A stretch of DNA of 64,000 nucleotides from Pampus argenteus (Eukaryota; Chordata; Actinopteri; Scombriformes; Stromateidae). The position numbers were made by a program, and so were the translations under genes. Location of the stretch: contig CM072860.1 of NCBI GenBank assembly GCA_036937835.1, positions 596,001-660,000 of the forward strand. The letters are read 5' to 3'. This document shows, piece by piece, positions 11,111 to 24,074 of the stretch; position 1 is the stretch's first letter; every line of letters begins with the position of its first letter. Below the pieces are notes generated by a model that saw only the letters and a program-made list of their open reading frames with translations, was not told the origin of the DNA and did not search any database.

Positions 11111-11711
11111 TCACTCGTCCCTCCCTCCCTCCACCATCCTGTACCGCTGCCTGCAGGAGGACGGCAGCACCACCGGCCACGAGAACACGATGGGAACCGT
11201 TGTCTGAACGTTCCTCTCCAAGAAGTTGAAAACCGGGTTCCACCACGTCCTCGACAGGTAGTTACTGGGCGACTGACGCAGCGCCTGAGCACAAAAAACA
11301 CAAATAATACAAAATGAATATGAATTAGTTCACTAGTTCAATAAAGAAAACAGGGATGACAAACACGTTCATGAATATGAAGCGACATGTAGTACAAGTA
11401 CACCTACATGCGTGTTGGCCATGGTGTGGTACCACCAGAACGTCCTGGTGGTGGCGAAGTATCCGATCACCACGTCGATGCTGTAGTGCTCGTGTGCGAT
11501 CAGGATGCAGATGACTCCCGAGGCGCTTAGCAACCAGCAGACCCAGTGATACCACCACATCCACCGCGGAGAGTCTGCAGCCACGAATAACCGCCACAAA
11601 TCACACTCACACAATGATCAATACAATATGATCACTTTTTATATCATTTAATACAATATAATGATCATGGACACCAATCAACCTGAATCTCAGGAAAAGC
11701 AGCAGCAGCAC

Positions 11712-11747
<36 letters not shown>

Positions 11748-14060
11748 CTACACTCACACTCTTTGATGAAGAGGTAGGACAGAGTCAACATGACAGTGTG
11801 ACCGCTGTACAGGAAGTCACCGCACATCAGGTGAGAACCAGTCAGAGACAAACCTACACAGACAGACAGACAGGCAGGTAGACAGACAGACAGACAGGCA
11901 GACAGACAGGCAGACAGACAGACAGACAGGCAGGTAGACAGACAGGTAGACAGACAGACAGACAGACAGACAGGCAGACAGGCAGACAGACAGGCAGGTA
12001 GACACGCAGACAGACAGGCAGGTAGACAGACAGACAGACAGACAGACAGGTAGAGGTGTTAGAACCAACATAATGCAAGTGCTTCAGTTCAGTATGTGAG
12101 TAAACGTACAGGGATAGAATTATTTATTATTATATTTATTTAAGTGATAATAAATGTCAACAGTAATAATATAAATAAGCAACAGAAAAACAACAGATGA
12201 ATGGACGGATTGATTAACCAAAGAAAAAATAACTAATTAATTTAAGATCAAAGGTCTGGAACAATAAAGTTGGTCATTTATATATTTATATATTATATTG
12301 TGAATAATAATTAAAACTTAAATCAATACTTTTTAAGACTTTTCAAGACCTGCAGATTCTTCTTTATTATTCTTAATTTTTCCAAAAGAATAAATCAGTG
12401 ACAAACTTTGACAACAGAAACAAGATGAAAACAAAGTAAAATTTCAAACTGTGAAATGTGACCAAACATTTCCCATTTTACCATCAACAAATGAAAACTA
12501 AAAGTTAACGTGAAAGACGGACGTCTGGATTTATTATTTTTAATCGAGCTGCAGCATTTGTAGCTCCTGATGAGTAAATGGGACAAAAATGTAAAGTTTT
12601 CAAATCAATCAAACTAAATTTGACTGAAACTGAATCCAAATGTATAAAATGTTAAATGATAGATTGTGTATGTTAAACCAGGAGTCACCTCCTCCTGAGA
12701 TCAGCCTCAGAATCCTCCAGATTTTCCCCGTCGAGTCGTTGTAAAGCTGCACAGGTGAGAAACAAACAATAAAACAGTTACTGACGGTGAACTGGACGTA
12801 AACAACAGGTAAAACAGTTGTTTGTGTGTTTACCTTGGGAGCGCAGACCATGTGTTTTCCAGGCACCGGCAGGGTGGTGATGTACATGGTGACACAGCGG
12901 TACATGTAGAGAGTCCCGATCAGGAAGAAACAGCGACGGCCCACGATAGCTCTGCAGAGAGAGAAAGAGCTTTCATTCTTCCTCTATATCAGATAGAACA
13001 TATTGTAAATATTCACTTCAGTGCCGATAAAGTAGAATCATCACCCTGCTGACAGCAAAACATTTATACGCTTCAAAGTAGATTTTAAATTGTGATATTT
13101 TAGTTTTTGAGTCCATGTTGATGAACTTTGTGTTTCTATCATCTTGTTTCTTGTCTGACTTCCATTTGAGAGATTTGGAGCTGAAGATCTGATATTTGTT
13201 CACATTTTGGTAAATTGACACCATTAAAAGTGAATCAGCTGTTAAAAACTTAAAAACACGACCAGGCAGGTTCTGCAGTTACGAGTTACTTTGTTCTCTA
13301 ATTTCTAAGCAGATTTCTAAATACTTATTCAGATTGTACAGAGATTATGATATTGTTGAGAATCTCTCCTGAAGACCAGGACCGGGAGGATCAATCAGTT
13401 AATATCGATCCAATCGATGAGCTGATTTGTTTCCCATCTCAGGATTCATTTTCTGTCAATCTGATGGACTAATTGCTGCAGCTCGACTCTGCATTTCTAC
13501 TCAAAGTCGTACTTGTGTTTGAGGAAGATCCACTGGATGAACCAGAGTCCCATCAGGATCAGCCCGTTGACCTCGGTGATGGTGAAGGCCCAGGGGACTC
13601 GGTCCACGTAGTCGAAGAACTTGTCGGGCAGCGGCGGGCTCACCGACTTGTCCGGCACCCTCTCGTGGACGACGGTGATGATGACGGTGGTGAAGACGAG
13701 GTTGAACACGGCGTAGAGGAAGGCCACACCCGTCTTCCACCACTCTTTGGGGAGGCGATTCGCACGTTCCTCCGGAACCGAGATCTTCACGTAGTCGCAG
13801 TGTCGCCTCAGGCTGGTACTCAGGGAGTGGATCAGCTGGTTCTGCTGCAGCAGGCTGCTCAGTTTGCAGCGCTCAGGCTTTTTTTTGCCATCGTGGGCGT
13901 CTGCAGGCGGCGGCGACGGCGAGGAGGAGGTGTGGCGAGTTGGGTTACCGTTGGCAACCTTGGGAGGATGAGGAGGTGCAGGCGGGTTTGTTGTGGTCAC
14001 ACTAACTTCCACATGAGGACAGACATCATCGCTGTCCTGGATCAGCTCTGAAGCTTCCAT
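11111..14060 (-). CDS. sgms2: Sphingomyelin synthase 2-like (six coding exons, 386 aa)
   Basis: Transfers phosphocholine from phosphatidylcholine to ceramide, making sphingomyelin and diacylglycerol, in Golgi/plasma membrane. Exons (minus strand): 14060-13513, 12951-12834, 12746-12689, 11853-11758, 11574-11408, 11284-11111; sum 1161 nt, all phases consistent. The start at 14060 opens MEASELIQDS. Family blocks: EWWKTGVAFLYAVFNLV (TM1), VVHERVPDKS, GRRCFFLIGTLYMYRC, LRLISGGG, the catalytic SGHTV (His260) and AHEHYSID (His303, Asp307) with the 43/4 spacing of human SMS2. There is no SAM domain, so SGMS2 rather than SGMS1. Oddity: the C-terminal tail NVQTTVPIVFSWP keeps FSWP but lacks the preceding Cys pair of mammalian SMS2; a single Cys remains. 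The second-largest intron carries a CAGA array (11862-12052). Confidence 0.95.
11715..11744 (+). repeat. (TG)n microsatellite in sgms2 intron
   Basis: Short perfect dinucleotide run next to the donor of the exon at 11758-11853. Confidence 0.9.
11862..12052 (+). repeat. (CAGA)n/(CAGG)n tetranucleotide array in sgms2 intron
   Basis: About 190 bp of CAGA units with CAGG and TAGA variants, starting only 8 bp upstream of the exon acceptor at 11853/11854, so the CTGT-rich complement serves as the polypyrimidine-like tract. Confidence 0.92.
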
Positions 14061-15460
14061 TGATCACTGTTTATTCCCTTTAGGAAGACTTATTGATTAC
14101 TTGATCAATAAGGAAGAATATAAACAAACTTTAATGTGCTTTAATGTTCAGGTGTGATCAATAATCCAGCTTTGGTGATCAATAGGTGAATGTCAGCACT
14201 CTAGTTCTATGGGCTGCGATCATTGATTAGTCTGATGCAGGCGCCATGCAGATCAATGATCCAATTATGATCAGCAGCTGAATTGGTGATGTCACAGAGA
14301 AGACAGGTGATTGGTTGATCAGGTCTGGTCGGGATGATTCAGCTAAAACCTGAAAAACAACAACAACAACAACAACAAATATTTTCACAAAACAGGCTCG
14401 ATGTGGACACTTTACATTTTTACTTCTTTCTTAGTTCGCTGGAATTTCTCCACAAAACAAACAAAACAAACAAACAAAACAACAACAACAACAATCACAA
14501 CAGATGTTTTGTTCCAACATTCGGCTTCAGAGACTTTAAACTGTGACTTCTCATTTATAAAAATACACTTAAACAAAGTGTTTTTCAGACATTTTATAGA
14601 CTAAATCGGTCATTGCTTAATCAACAAGTAATTAATAGATCAATCAATAATATAAAAATAATCATCACTTCCAGCTATAACAACTTCTGAACGTTTATTT
14701 CTGATCAAAACAAGACGACAGTCTTGTCTGTCTCTTATTGATAGCTGATCAGATTCTTTCCAGTCTCTCACAATCACTGTGTAACCCGCCTCTGAAATAT
14801 GCTGTACTTTAGCAGTAGTTGTAGTATTTTTCAGTAATCATGAATGGTTGACTTCAAGTAACCTGAGGGAAGTACTACCTGTCAAACAGACACACCTACA
14901 CACGCCTAGAACCAGTCGGACCGCCTGACATTTAAACCCAGTATATTTAACTTTCCAAAGGACTGATAACATTATCTTCCTCTTGCATATAAAAACATTC
15001 ATGAGCAATAAAACACGTCGGAGGTTTAGCTGTGACACTTCCTCGATTTAGTTACGCAAGAGCCGCACCTACATTCAAAATGAAGCCAACACGCTCCCGG
15101 ATGTGAATTTATTATTATTATTGTTTTAAATGTGTGTAAAATAATAATATCTGCTTGTATGTATTCATATTAAAACTTTATTTATCCAGAAAACTTTTCA
15201 GGAAGTAGAAACAAAGAGTTAGTGAAACCAACCCAACAGCTTTCTGAAGCATTTGCATTAAATAAGACCGAACCTGAACCAGTAACTCAGTTTGAGTTGA
15301 ATCTTCTCCTCTTTGTCTGTTCACCAGCGGTGACACCAAACATGACACCACCTGTCTGTGACCACTGAATACCCAGCCAGTTAGTTTCAGGGTAGGAATG
15401 ACTTATGTAGAAATCATGTTGATGTGGAAGCTGCTGGAGGAGCTGATATGTACGGTAGTA
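14061..15460. other. sgms2 upstream / first-intron region without further genes
   Basis: AT-rich; (CAA)n at 14358-14380 and AAACA runs at about 14455-14495. No coding exon recognised. Confidence 0.4.
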
Positions 15461-15461
15461 G

Positions 15462-16240
15462 ATTATAGAGTAGATTATAGAGTAGAATATATAGTAGAAT
15501 ATAGAGTAGATTATAGAGTAGATTATAGAGTAGATTATATAGTAGATTATAGAGTAGAATATGTAGTAGATTATACAGTAGATTATACAGTAGATTATGT
15601 AGTAGATTATAGAGTAGATTATATAGTAGATTATATAGATTATATAGTAGATTATACAGTATATTATAGAGTAGATTATGTAGTAGATTATAGAGTAGAT
15701 TATAGAGTAGATTATAGAGTAGAATATATAGTAGATTATAGAGTAGATTGTATAGTAGATTATAGAGTAGATTATATATTAGATTATATAGTAGATTATA
15801 GAGAAGATTTTATAGTAGATTATAGAGTAGATTATAGAGTAGATTATATAGTAGATTATGTAGTAGATTATGTAGTAGATTATATAGTAGATTATATAGT
15901 AGATAATAGAGTAGATAATAGAGTAGATAATAGAGTAGATTATAGAGTAGATTATAGAGTAGATTATAGAGTAGATTATATAGTAGATTTTATAGTAGAT
16001 TATAGAGTAGATTATATATTAGATTATATAGTAGATTATGTAGTAGATTATGTAGTAGATTATGTAGTAGATAATAGAGTAGATAATAGAGTAGATTATA
16101 GAGTAGATTATAGAGTAGATTATATAGTAGATTATATAGTAGATTATATAGTAGATTATATAGTAGATTATATAGTAGATTATATTGTAGATTATGTAGT
16201 AGATTATAGAGTAGATTATAGAGTAGATTATGTAGATTAG
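15462..16240 (+). repeat. 12-bp minisatellite GTAGATTATAGA/T, about 65 copies
   Basis: Tandem TAGATTATAGAG / TAGATTATATAG units for almost 780 bp. Because 12 is a multiple of 3, both strands give long open frames (VDYR/VDYI repeats), which are artefacts. Confidence 0.96.
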
Positions 16241-16554
16241 AGTGGATCCTTGTTTCCCCAAATCGCTAAAACAGACCCAGCGAGGAAGAAAGTGACTGAA
16301 AACAGAAACAGTAAACTGATCTCCAGCTTGTGGCCAAAACAACATTTGGACGTCATGTTGGGTTTTGGGTTTAATCGGTTAATCAATGAAGTCATTGACA
16401 GATTACTTGATTGATAAAGTTTTTCGTGTGTGTGTTGACAGAATAACAGCAGACTGACCCTTTAATGTGTCTACAAACTTAAGTGATGATTGATTGTTCA
16501 TCTCCTGGTTTGTTTTTAAGAAAAAGCAGCAGTTGAGTCAGAAACAGTGTTTGT

Positions 16555-16725
16555 GCTTTTGTGCGTTTTTGTGTGTTTGTGCGTTTGTCGTTTGTGTGTT
16601 TGTGTGTTTGTGTTTTTGTGCGTTTGTGCGTTTGTGTGTTTGTGTTTTTGTGCGTTTGTCTGTTTGTGTTTTTGTGCGTTTGTGGTTTGTGCGTTTTTGT
16701 GCGTTTTTGTGCGTTTGTCGTTTGT
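16555..16725 (+). repeat. TGTGCGTTTG/TGTGTTTG low-complexity tandem array
   Basis: Irregular 6- to 10-bp units of G/T-rich sequence. Confidence 0.85.
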
Positions 16726-17024
16726 TTCGGGGGAAACTTTGTGAATGTTTTGGGAAACTGTGTCGACATGTTGAAACTGCTGCAGATCCAGTTAAACTGT
16801 GACTCATGTCTGTCTCTTGCCAAATACCTCTTCACTCTGCCGCCATCTCACACTACAGTGTGTGTGTGTGTTGATATAGACGTGTGTGTTAGAGTATTGG
16901 TGTGTGTGTGATGTTTAAACACACGTGTCAGAAAACCACTTTGTGTTCATCATGGAGTCAACCTGCCACCTAAAACCATTTAGACAAAGTATAAACTATA
17001 ATAAATCACAGAAAGAAGCTGAAT

Positions 17025-17307
<283 letters not shown>

Positions 17308-17308
17308 A

Positions 17309-18176
17309 CTTTATTAATCCCAAAAACTGAGACTATTTTTATACTTTGAAGTGGTTGTACTAAACCAAAGTATGTAAGGACAACACCTGGACATACCTGT
17401 AATAAATAAAGCTCAACAGGTGACTTTTACTTTCGTTTGTTTGTCTGTTTTGTGCCTGGTGCTCAGCTCACGTCTTGTTTACAGCCTCACAGACAGACAG
17501 AGAAATTAACTTAATGAAATTAAGACCACGAGATTTCTATTAAAGGTCAACAAGACCAGTGAGGAGATTACAGAGCGAAAGGCTGCGAGATGAAAACTAG
17601 CCTGCATCCATTCACTTGATTCATTTGATATGTTTATGTATGTATATGTGAATTCAACATAACCAACAGTCATCATTAGAAAACATTTGATCTGTGATCG
17701 ATTATTAATAACTGATTAATTCATAGACTTCCTGTTTGAGCACTAAACAGAAGTAACACAAAGATGTTCACTTAAAAAACACTGAATTAAACGATGAAAA
17801 CAAATGTAGAGAAAACGATTAATTTATTAACTTATCGATTATTCGACCAGCATTAAAATGACGTAAAGCCCGAGTGACGTAAAAACGACGTAACTTTTTG
17901 TGAAAATCATTGATTTATTATCGATTAACTGACACATTTCATTGTTTCTAATAACGCGTCCTTCGCGTTGACACAAGCGGGGCAACAGAAACAGGAAGTG
18001 AGAAACTCACCTGTGTGACGGTGTGAAGCACGTTTCTGCGTCTCTGCTGCTCGCAAACAGCTCAGAGAAAGTTTGATAAAGATAATTTCACCGCATGAAG
18101 CTGAAGAAACACACACAGCTTCAGTTTCACCTCCTCAACTCAAACACTTTCCCCACGTCTCTTCCTCTTCCTCTTC

Positions 18177-18212
<36 letters not shown>

Positions 18213-19465
18213 CGGAAGCCCCGCCCTGCTCATCTGACCGCAGTGACTCACCTGAGAAACTGTTAAAACTGTTTACAAACAGAACAAAGTAAAGTAAATA
18301 AATAAATAAGATCCGTTAAAATCAATGTTATTAAATGTCACTATTTTAAATCCCAAATTATAAGATTAATTAACTCAATTAAAACTTTAACAAAACACAC
18401 TGAAGTTTTTTAAAAGTAAAAATGATCGATGGTGAGAATGAGAAGTGTGTTCACACCTGTATTTAACAGACAGGTCCTTATTAATACAACACAACACATT
18501 TCATGTTTAAAATGTGAGTTTTATGTTTTATTTATCTATTGTATGAAATGGAAATAAGTTGAACAACATTCACATGATGCTTGATATCAGTGATACTGAT
18601 ACAGAGGGATTATCACTTCCTGTCTGTGCCAACCGTCTCCAAACTGACTGGATGATGTCAAAGGATAAATCTACCACAGAGGTCTCCACGTGTTGCTGAG
18701 CTTTAAATGACCTGAGGGGGAGTTTACATTCAATTACACCGAAACTACACACAGTTAGATGAGTTAATATTGCAAAATTAATACATATAGATGGTGATGA
18801 TCATCATGTCACCACGAAGAAGGAATTGAAAAATAATTTGGACCATTCAGGGAGTAAAATGAGCAGGAAATATAAGTTAACACATAAAGGAAAAAAAAGA
18901 TTTAAAGAAATATAAATATATGTTTTTAGTGGCCAGTCAAGAATTTCTGAGTTAAGTTAAAATCCTGAACCAGGTAAAAAATATATATTATATATAAACA
19001 TAAACATTTAAAATTCAGTATTTTAGAAAATATTCTGAATGCAAAACAGAAATAAGAGATGGAGAAGTACCGCCGTCTACCACCAGAGGGGGCCAAGTGC
19101 CTACTGAAAACACACAACACTCGATCTCTCTATCCACAGTATATATAATATATATATGGTATATACAGTATATATAGTATATATATTATATTATTATGTC
19201 ACCATGTGAATATTTTGTTTATGTATTATTTTTCTCATTATGCTGGTTTTCATTATGCAAACATAAACTTGAAAATACATTTGATATGTTATCAGATGTC
19301 GTTTCATTACGTTTCCATTCATGACTAGATGACACCGGGGGAGGCGTTTGACCTTTGACCTCCAGCCAGCTGGATGGAAGCAGACAGCTGACGGTGTGTT
19401 TGTCTCAGCTGAAGACCGACCGAAGCTTTCTGTCTCTGACCGGTGGAGCGACAACATCTTCCAAC
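17309..19465. other. Intergenic between sgms2 and aimp1
   Basis: No coding gene recognised. It contains a possible sgms2 5' UTR exon (see 18011-18090), a (GT)30-like run at 18181-18210, and AT-rich sequence with a TATATA cluster near 19140-19190. Confidence 0.45.
18011..18090 (-). other. Possible sgms2 5' UTR exon
   Basis: A minus-strand segment ending in a good donor (CACACAG then GTGAGTTTC at 18011/18010), in a relatively GC-rich area upstream of sgms2. Its 5' boundary is arbitrary. Inferred only from the splice site and position. Confidence 0.3.
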
Positions 19466-22400
19466 ATGGACAACACCAACAACACCGCCAACGCCAACAA
19501 CGGCGCCAACGCCGCCAACCCGTTTCATCCCAGGTACGACCTCCAAACGTGTCTTGTTGTCCGTCATCAATGAATCTCCTCTTCTTCATGTTGAGAAGTT
19601 CAGGATGTGGTAAAGTTTTGATTCCAGTACATTTTACACGTTTTGACGCCTGTGGCCTTTCTGTACTCAAACATAAACAAGTTATTTCTGTTTATATATT
19701 CTTTCTTCTCACGCGGTTATTTAGCACATTTCTTTATCATTCGGTTTGTATTAGTTGTATTAAACACCAGAGTTGCAGCTCATGTTATTTATAGCAGCAG
19801 GCCTGACTGCAGCTGTTGCATCTCTCTCTGCTTGTCATTGGTTTAGCAGCTGCTGCTCGTGTGTGTGTGTGTGTGTGTGTGTATTAATCACATTGTGAGG
19901 ACATATAGATTCTTCACACAGTCACATTGTCGGACAAATCAGGTCCCCACAAGTTAAAGTGTTAAATTATGACCTGGTTTTTGAATTAGACTGGTGGATA
20001 AACACACACTTGTTTCTACATTAGGTGTTTGCATATATGAACATGCTTCACACGTGTGTGCATGGGGGCTGTATGTATAAAACATGCATCACATGGAGCT
20101 TTGTGGACACGGACTACATGTTATACTTGTACATAAGTGGATGTAATGTCATGTTTTTGGATGGTAAAGTTTTTTGCACAAAAACACGGTTTAGCTTAAC
20201 GTAAATATTGTCTACAAGTTGGTGAACATGGTGAACATGGTAAACATGACACCTGTTAAACATTAGCATGTTAGCATTTAGTCTCACAGCGCTGTTAGCA
20301 TGCGCTAGCTAACATGAAAATAGCTTTTCTGTGCTGTTTACTGTTTACCTCAGAATGATTCATCATTAAACTCAATAAATCATCTGTAAATAAACCATAG
20401 AAGATAATCCACCAAACATGTGCTATTATATGTTATTGCTCATATAAACTGTTGTGTTAGCTGCAGTCAAGTGTGTTTGTGTATGTAAATGTTCACCAGA
20501 TTTACAGCGGACGGCTACGTCAGAAACTTTCTGTTCATCGTTATGCAAACAGGCTGGTTTCAAGCAGCCTGTGATGTATTACTGGCTTCCTTCATCACAG
20601 ATAACATCTGTCTAAACTTCACTGACGCCTCTTTATATGCGTCTATGTCTCATAGAACATAGTTCATAGTTGATTTTACTGACGAGCTCCGTCTCTGTAA
20701 AAACATCAAAAACAAAAATCACATCATAATCACATATCAGACACAAATATGTGGATACTATGAACGTCTTCAATGAGTAGTACATCTAGTACTTTCTACA
20801 TGTCAGAGGTACATCTAGTACTTTCTACTCCACTACATTTATCTGACAGCTTTAGTTACTGTTTAGATGCAGATTTGACTCAATGGATAATATAAGAAGC
20901 TTTTAAAATCCAACACATTGTTAAAGATGAAACCAGTGAAATACTGCAATACTTATGTACTGTTACTGCAGTACTTTAACTACATCAACATCACACACAG
21001 TACTACGTTTTTGAGTTTTGAACTGTAAACGTTTGACTTCAGAAAATTTGATTTGACATGAAATTAATTCAATAAACGTCATTTAAAATAAAAAAATTAA
21101 AAACACACTGCATAATTCAATTCAGAACACATAATTTAATATTTGTCTTATGAAAAGTTGATATATGATGCCTCCATCTGACAAGTAAACAAAACATGAA
21201 AAAACAGACTAACAAAAAACATATTTCACAAACATTTTAGTAAAATAAAAGCTGTTAAAATATTAAAATGAAACTGCAATAAGAGATTTTAGTTTTATTT
21301 AGGTAACTAATGACATTTTACATCATGTGTAGATGTGTTGCTGCCCTCATCGTTTCCTCCCAGATATCATCTCAGCGTGCTGATGACATCACCGATGGTG
21401 ATTTGTATGTCATCATGTGACTGAGCTTTAGCCACGCCCACTGCGGTGACACTGGAAACAGACATTTGACCCTTTAATTTAAGTTTTAACGTCATTTGAC
21501 ATCTTTCAACATTTTAATGATTTTCAATAAAATATTTACTAACTTTCCAAAAATGTCATAGTTCATCGTCTGGGTTCGAACAAAGATTTTAGACATTTGT
21601 GTGACATGAAACTGATGTTTAAAATACATTATTGTATTTCATCATATGCAGAAATGCAGTTTCTGTATTTGGGCTTGAGGCAAACACAGAAACTAAATAA
21701 ACAGATCTGAAACAGAACCTGGAAGTTCTGGTTTCACTTTAAAACACTTTCTGTTTGTGTCTCAGCCTGGCAGCAGCTCTGATGAAGCTCGATCCAGAGG
21801 ACGGCGAGCAGATCATGGAGTATTTTAAAACTCACGCCCTCCTGACGAGAGAGAAAGCACGTAAGGCTCACACTAGCTGAGAAATATCATGATGGGTCAA
21901 TTATTGTCTGTCACTGACATTTAATCAGAAAGAAATTCATATTCAAGCATTCAAATATCTGCAGGTAACGAGCCTTTGTGGGTGAGATGAAAACTGGTGT
22001 TTTTTATGTGTGTCTCAGTCCTGCAGTCGTCGGTCCGAGAACAGAAGAAGCTGCTGGTGGAAAATGCCAAACTGAAGAAAGACATCGAGCAGCTGAGGAT
22101 TCAGCTGCAGGACAAACAGAGAAGACGCACCGGTACACAGGAAACACACTGCTGAAATAACAAATCCCCTGAACTGAACACTAACCTGAAAATAAAGGTC
22201 TAAAACTCAAACTGGTCCTCACAAAGATATAAGTAAGATATAAGATTTAAATAACAGTTGATTACTGATGTAGGAAAAATGTATTTTTGTTCAAAGAATT
22301 AAATTAAAACCCAACGTCAGTTAAAAAACAATCACATCTCTCTTGTTCTGTCTTTCAGCCAAAGCCTTGCTCTCACCGGTCCCGCCTCCTTCAACGTGTA

Positions 22401-23601
22401 GCCCCGCCCCTAGCACACCTGTCAGTCAAGCTCCCTCCCCTGCAGGTGCAACAGCTGCTTCTCCTTCCTCCTCCTCATCACATGACCGGAGAGAGAGACA
22501 GAGCAGGAGGAGGAGAGGAGAGAGGAAGGGTGAGTGGGGGAGGGAGGAAGAAAGAAAGTAAAACAAAACAAAACAAAACAAAATTTAAAAAACTGATGTT
22601 ACGTCTTCTTTTTCAGCTCGTCCCGACTCCCACTGCCTGGGGGCGGAGCCTCAGCTTGACGCGTCACGACTAGACCTGAAGGTTGGTCGGATCATCAGCG
22701 TCCGGCGCCACCCACTGGCTGAGACGCTCTCTGTCCAGGAGGTGGACGTTGGAGAAAACGCCCCCCGCACGGTGGTCAGTAAACTGGGAGGAAAAACACA
22801 CCTGGAGCAGGTATCTCTCTCTTTTTCTTCATTTTTCCCCTTTCACCCTTTTCTCTCTTTTATCGACTACTTTTGTTTCCTCATTATTTACAGATGTTTT
22901 AAACAGTCACAGTAGGTGTAACTAGTATTAACAATAGCTCAGTTTTATTTCCATAAACCATGACTGTGTGAGCAGTTTTTATAAATGTACTTTATCGAAA
23001 GAACTTCATATCTCTCTCTCTTGCTCCAGGGTCATTTCGTTGTGTTGCTATGCAACGTCAAGGCCTGTAAACTGAAGGGCGTGGTCTCACAGGCCCGCCT
23101 CCTGTGTTGCTCGGACTCTGATGACCTCATTGAGCTGCTGGTCCCGCCCACTGGCTCCACCCCTGGAGACAGAATCACTTTCCTCAACTACCCCGGTAAC
23201 CATGGTTACACTGATTAACATCCGAATTGATTAGTGCAGTTTAGTTTATTTCATTTGATCTCATGCAAAGAAAAGAAAAGATTTATAATTTCCATCTACA
23301 GTCCCAAACACTAATAATTAAAACAGACACAAATTCAAAATACAATATATTAATATAATATAATCAATATTGGTCTGATTGGTCCATTAGCTCAGTCGTC
23401 TCATGAACCCTTTTCTCTGTGTGTGTGTGATCAGGTGAACCAGACAGAGAGCTGCAGTCAAAGCAAAGGGTTTGGGAGCTCCTCCAGCCCGACCTGCAGG
23501 TGGACTGCAGGGGCGTGGCCAACTATAAAGGCTGCGGGTTCGAGGTGAAGGGGAAGGGGCTGTGCAGAGCCCCCTCCCTCACCAACTGCATCATCAGATA
23601 G
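19466..23601 (+). CDS. aimp1: Aminoacyl-tRNA synthetase complex-interacting multifunctional protein 1 (EMAP-II precursor)
   Basis: Scaffold of the multi-synthetase complex that binds tRNA; the C-terminal part is released as the EMAP-II cytokine in mammals. Exons: 19466-19533, 21766-21860, 22019-22132, 22359-22529, 22617-22810, 23030-23195, 23435-23601; total 975 nt, 324 aa, phases consistent. N-terminus is Asn/Ala-rich (MDNTNNTANANNG), then a Leu-rich coiled coil (VREQKKLLVENAKLKKDIEQ), a Pro/Ser/Arg linker (residues about 93-150), and an OB-fold tRNA-binding domain from about residue 162: SRLDLKVGRI, VGENAPRTVVS, PPTGSTPGDRITF, EVKGKGLCRA. Human AIMP1 is 312 aa, so length is normal. The ATG chosen is the one in phase with exon 2; an upstream in-frame start was not excluded. 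A GIMAP-like gene lies convergently 470 bp downstream. Confidence 0.95.
19860..19882 (+). repeat. (GT)n microsatellite in aimp1 intron 1
   Basis: Short perfect run in the long first coding intron (19534-21765). Confidence 0.85.
20781..20830 (+). repeat. Two copies of the 29-bp ACATCTAGTACTTTCTA unit
   Basis: Inside aimp1 intron 1; same unit as the 4390-4600 array, here followed by CTCCACTACATTTATCTGAC, which looks like the tail of a common fish dispersed element. Confidence 0.7.
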
Positions 23602-23950
23602 ACACAGCAAAGAAGTATCGTTTAAAGATATGATGTGCATCAGAAAAGCTCGACAACCACAAGATCAGCTGATGTCAATCACGTAGCTAATGTAGCTAAT
23701 GTAGCTAATGATATTAGCAAAAGAACTTGTTGCATTTCATTTCAGACGTTGTTGTTTATTGATTAAAAACAGTCATGAATCATCTGTTTCTGTAAGACTC
23801 TTCTTTCATCTGATTAGACAGGAGAGAAGCTTTAGTCGCTTCTCCAAAAACAAAAGTAAAAGTACTGATGTTGAATCTAATCTCACAATAACTTTGTAAT
23901 TGTTCCTCCTTTAAAAAGGCATCAATATATTGTATGAGAATCGTTTGGGA

Positions 23951-23956
23951 AATAAA
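23951..23956 (+). promoter_or_regulatory. Polyadenylation signal AATAAA (aimp1)
   Basis: 350 bp after the aimp1 stop at 23599-23601. Confidence 0.5.
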
Positions 23957-24074
23957 AGTATTGGTGATTGAGTCACTGATCTGTTCCCAGTTAGCAATCC
24001 ATACTCACTAAACAGCAATGAGTATTCTACATTCAGGTAGATTCGGAGAGGTAATTGATTTGTTTGTTGCCTGC

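Noticed and set aside
15398..16240. VDYR/VDYI repeat protein of 280 codons
   Set aside because: 12-bp intergenic minisatellite; period divisible by three keeps frames open.
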